A stretch of DNA of 64,000 bases, from NCBI RefSeq assembly GCF_900188255.1, contig NZ_FZNS01000004.1, positions 186,001-250,000 of the forward strand. The letters run 5' to 3'. The notes below the pieces were generated by a model. It worked only from the letters and a program-made list of their open reading frames with translations, had not been told where the DNA came from and ran no database searches. Origin of the DNA: Hymenobacter mucosus. Its GTDB lineage: Bacteria; Bacteroidota; Bacteroidia; Cytophagales; Hymenobacteraceae. Below, piece after piece: positions 62,396-64,000 of this stretch (positions are counted from its first letter, which is position 1; every line of letters starts with the position of its first letter). A program made the position numbers and the translations under genes.

Positions 62396-62482
62396 TCTAC
62401 AGCTAATGTAGATTTTTTCTAAACTGTGTTTTGAATTAATCTAAATAGAGCCGTGCTTTGCATTGTTTTAAATCAGTCTAAA
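62396..62482 (+). promoter_or_regulatory. Phased operator-like half-site array before the siderophore receptor
   Basis: Five hexamers of alternating orientation start every 11 bp: TCTACA (62396), TGTAGA (62407), TCTAAA (62418), TTTTGA (62429), TCTAAA (62440). A sixth and seventh (TTTTAA 62466, TCTAAA 62477) repeat the 11-bp unit. Each neighbouring pair forms a palindrome with a 5-bp centre; 62396-62412 is perfect. TTG at 62431-62433 and GTGCTTTG at 62453-62460 have 19-bp spacing and may be a weak promoter overlapped by the array. Confidence 0.55.
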
Positions 62483-62500
62483 CAAGCCCCGCTCTGTCCG

Positions 62501-64000
62501 ATGTCCCGACGTCTACCCCTTCTGGTCCTACTTTCTTCCTTTTCTGCTGCCACCCCACTGTTCGCTGCTACGCCTGCTCTGGGCTCGCCTGTAGTGGCAC
62601 ACGGCGACGACGAGACTGCCCAGCGGGGCCGCATTGCCGGCCGCGTATTAGATACGGAAGGCAAGCCAGTAGAAGGAGTAACCGTGGCACTGAAGGGCAC
62701 GCCATACGGGGCGACAACCGCCACCGATGGCAGCTTCCGCGTGTCGGCGCCAGCAGGTGCTTACCAACTAGTGGTGAGCAGCATTGGCTACACAACCCAG
62801 GAAGTAGCTGTGACCATAACGGGCGGCGAAACGACTACCCTGGCGGCATTTGGCCTCGTAGGCAGCAGCCAGTCGTTGTCGGGCGTGACCGTGACGGGTA
62901 CGAAGAGCCTCAACCAGCGCCCCACTACCATCAGCAAGTTGCCCGTTGCCTCCCTCGACCTGCCCCAGAGCGCCGTTACGGTAGAGCGGGAGGTGCTAGA
63001 GCAACAGCAGGTGCTGCGCCTGAGCGATGCCTTGGTCAATGTGAGTGGCCTGTATGTAACCAGCACCACCGGCGGCACCCAGGAAGAGCTCGGTAGCCGA
63101 GGCTTTGCCTATGGCTCAAACAACACCTTCAAGAATGGGGTGCGCTTCAACAACGGCGTGATGCCCGAAGCCTCGTCGCTGGAACGCATGGAAGTGCTGA
63201 AAGGCAGCGCCGCTATTCTGTACGGCAACGTGGCAGCCGGTGGGGTACTGAACCTAGTAACGAAGAAGCCTCGGTTTGAGCAGGGCGGCTCGGTAGCGCT
63301 GCGCGTTGGTAGCTTTGGCTTCTGGAAGCCAATGGTAGACGTGTACGGCGCGGTAGGCAAAAGTGAAAATGTGGCGTTCCGCCTGAATGGCACCTACGAG
63401 CAAGGCAACAGCTACCGCGACGAAGTAAAGTCGGACCGCGTGTATGTGAACCCCTCCCTGCTGTTTAACCTCACGCCCAAAACAACCCTAGTAGTAGAGG
63501 GCGACTACCTGCGCGACAACCGCACGCCCGACTATGGGGTTGGGGCCATTGACTACAACGTTCTTGAGTCGCGCAGCCGGTTTCTAAACACGCCGGGCGC
63601 CAAGAATGCTACCACGCAAACCAGCACCACGGCTACCCTTTCCAGCCGCCTAAACGACACGTGGCAAATCCGGGGGGTAGCAGGCTTTCAGCGCTACGAC
63701 AATGAGCTACGAACCGGCAACCGCCCCGTAGGTATTAACAATGGCACCATGCCCGAGGTAAAACGTGGCAATACGGTAATAGCCAAAGCCCACCCAAAAG
63801 CCAGCTTGTATGGTGACTGGCAGCGCACATTGTCCCGCACTCAAACCAGAGAAAACTACTACCTAGCTCAGCTGGACCTAACCGGGCAATTCCAGACTGG
63901 TTTCTTGGGCCACACCTTGTTAATTGGTGCTGATGCCGACCAGTACCAGACGAACGCTCTCACGCACGTAGCACAAGCCTACGACTCGATCAATGTACTG
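62501..64000 (+). CDS. TonB-dependent siderophore-type receptor, cut by right window edge
   Basis: From the ATG at 62501 (MSRRLPLLVLLSSFSAATPL) the frame is open to the edge (500 codons). A signal peptide is followed by a carboxypeptidase-regulatory-like domain (about 43-118, IAGRVLDTEGKPVEGVTVAL), then the plug (about 130-250) with LPQSAVTVEREVLEQQQVLR, ALVNVSGLYVTSTTGGTQEE and LERMEVLKGSAAILYGNVAA, and the first barrel strands. These plug features match the siderophore receptor type (TIGR01783-like). Unlike the SusC gene it has no STN domain. It should import ferric siderophore across the outer membrane. It is probably under iron control, given the operator-like array just upstream. Confidence 0.94.
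   Translation, partial: MSRRLPLLVLLSSFSAATPLFAATPALGSPVVAHGDDETAQRGRIAGRVLDTEGKPVEGVTVALKGTPYGATTATDGSFRVSAPAGAYQLVVSSIGYTTQEVAVTITGGETTTLAAFGLVGSSQSLSGVTVTGTKSLNQRPTTISKLPVASLDLPQSAVTVEREVLEQQQVLRLSDALVNVSGLYVTSTTGGTQEELGSRGFAYGSNNTFKNGVRFNNGVMPEASSLERMEVLKGSAAILYGNVAAGGVLNLVTKKPRFEQGGSVALRVGSFGFWKPMVDVYGAVGKSENVAFRLNGTYEQGNSYRDEVKSDRVYVNPSLLFNLTPKTTLVVEGDYLRDNRTPDYGVGAIDYNVLESRSRFLNTPGAKNATTQTSTTATLSSRLNDTWQIRGVAGFQRYDNELRTGNRPVGINNGTMPEVKRGNTVIAKAHPKASLYGDWQRTLSRTQTRENYYLAQLDLTGQFQTGFLGHTLLIGADADQYQTNALTHVAQAYDSINVL

Overview
The window is 64 kb of ordinary-looking chromosome from a GC-rich member of the Bacteroidota, most likely Hymenobacter or a close relative in the Cytophagales. The evidence is a SusC/SusD pair, an ECF sigma factor with a FecR-type anti-sigma factor, a secreted protein with a type IX secretion C-terminal sorting domain, promoters of the Bacteroidota form TTG-N19-TAnnTTTG, and protein sequences typical of that lineage. 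No insertion sequence, phage, plasmid or CRISPR array is visible. Both window edges cut genes: a GH43-like enzyme on the left and a TonB-dependent siderophore-type receptor on the right.

Region by region. 1-9.7 kb (minus strand): a polysaccharide utilization locus in the order sigma factor, FecR anti-sigma, SusC with an STN signalling domain, SusD, a GH144-like enzyme, a GH43-like enzyme. 9.8-20.7 kb: MtfA-type peptidase with SEC-C tail, sterol desaturase/fatty acid hydroxylase family protein, M2 (ACE-like) peptidase lipoprotein, GAF protein, pirin, XRE/S24 regulator, RecQ, a 16-cysteine copper-storage-like protein, a THUMP-domain rRNA methyltransferase. 20.8-33.4 kb: an unknown membrane protein, an aquaporin, a GluP/FucP-type sugar transporter, MurB, a T9SS-secreted phospholipase-D-like protein, RlmF, MutS2, a TIGR02757 protein, a LysM protein. 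33.7-41 kb: KdsB, an HPP/DUF1622 membrane pair, SUI1, a lipid kinase, GAPDH, tRNA-Glu, a GH2 beta-galactosidase-like enzyme. 41-49.6 kb: fused trehalose-phosphate synthase/phosphatase, YgjP-like metalloprotein, GH15, TVP38/TMEM64 protein, a second tRNA-Glu, and a large unknown secreted protein. 49.7-64 kb: MFS and ABC exporters, a secreted M48-like protein, PhzF, Fpg, SDR, Spy-like LTXXQ protein, TSUP permease, luciferase-like oxidoreductase, SMR (Gdx-like) exporter, Crp/Fnr regulator, GNAT enzyme and the siderophore receptor.

The genes that clearly work together are those of the PUL: extracellular glycan is cut by the GH144/GH43 enzymes, bound by SusD, imported through SusC, and occupancy of SusC is probably signalled through its STN domain to FecR and the ECF sigma factor. 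OtsAB and GH15 are close neighbours, transcribed towards each other, and may both touch alpha-glucan/trehalose metabolism. Most other genes are single-gene units ended by strong hairpins.

The most interesting non-coding signals are an 11-bp-phased chain of alternating TTTAGA/TCTAAA-like half-sites in front of the siderophore receptor, a perfect 28-bp inverted repeat without a U-tract between two convergent genes, hairpins dividing the PUL transcript, and two identical tRNA-Glu genes with near-identical promoters. I did not find a convincing new multi-gene system. The best candidates for undescribed biology are the operator array, the T9SS-secreted two-HKD protein, and two proteins without a recognisable family.
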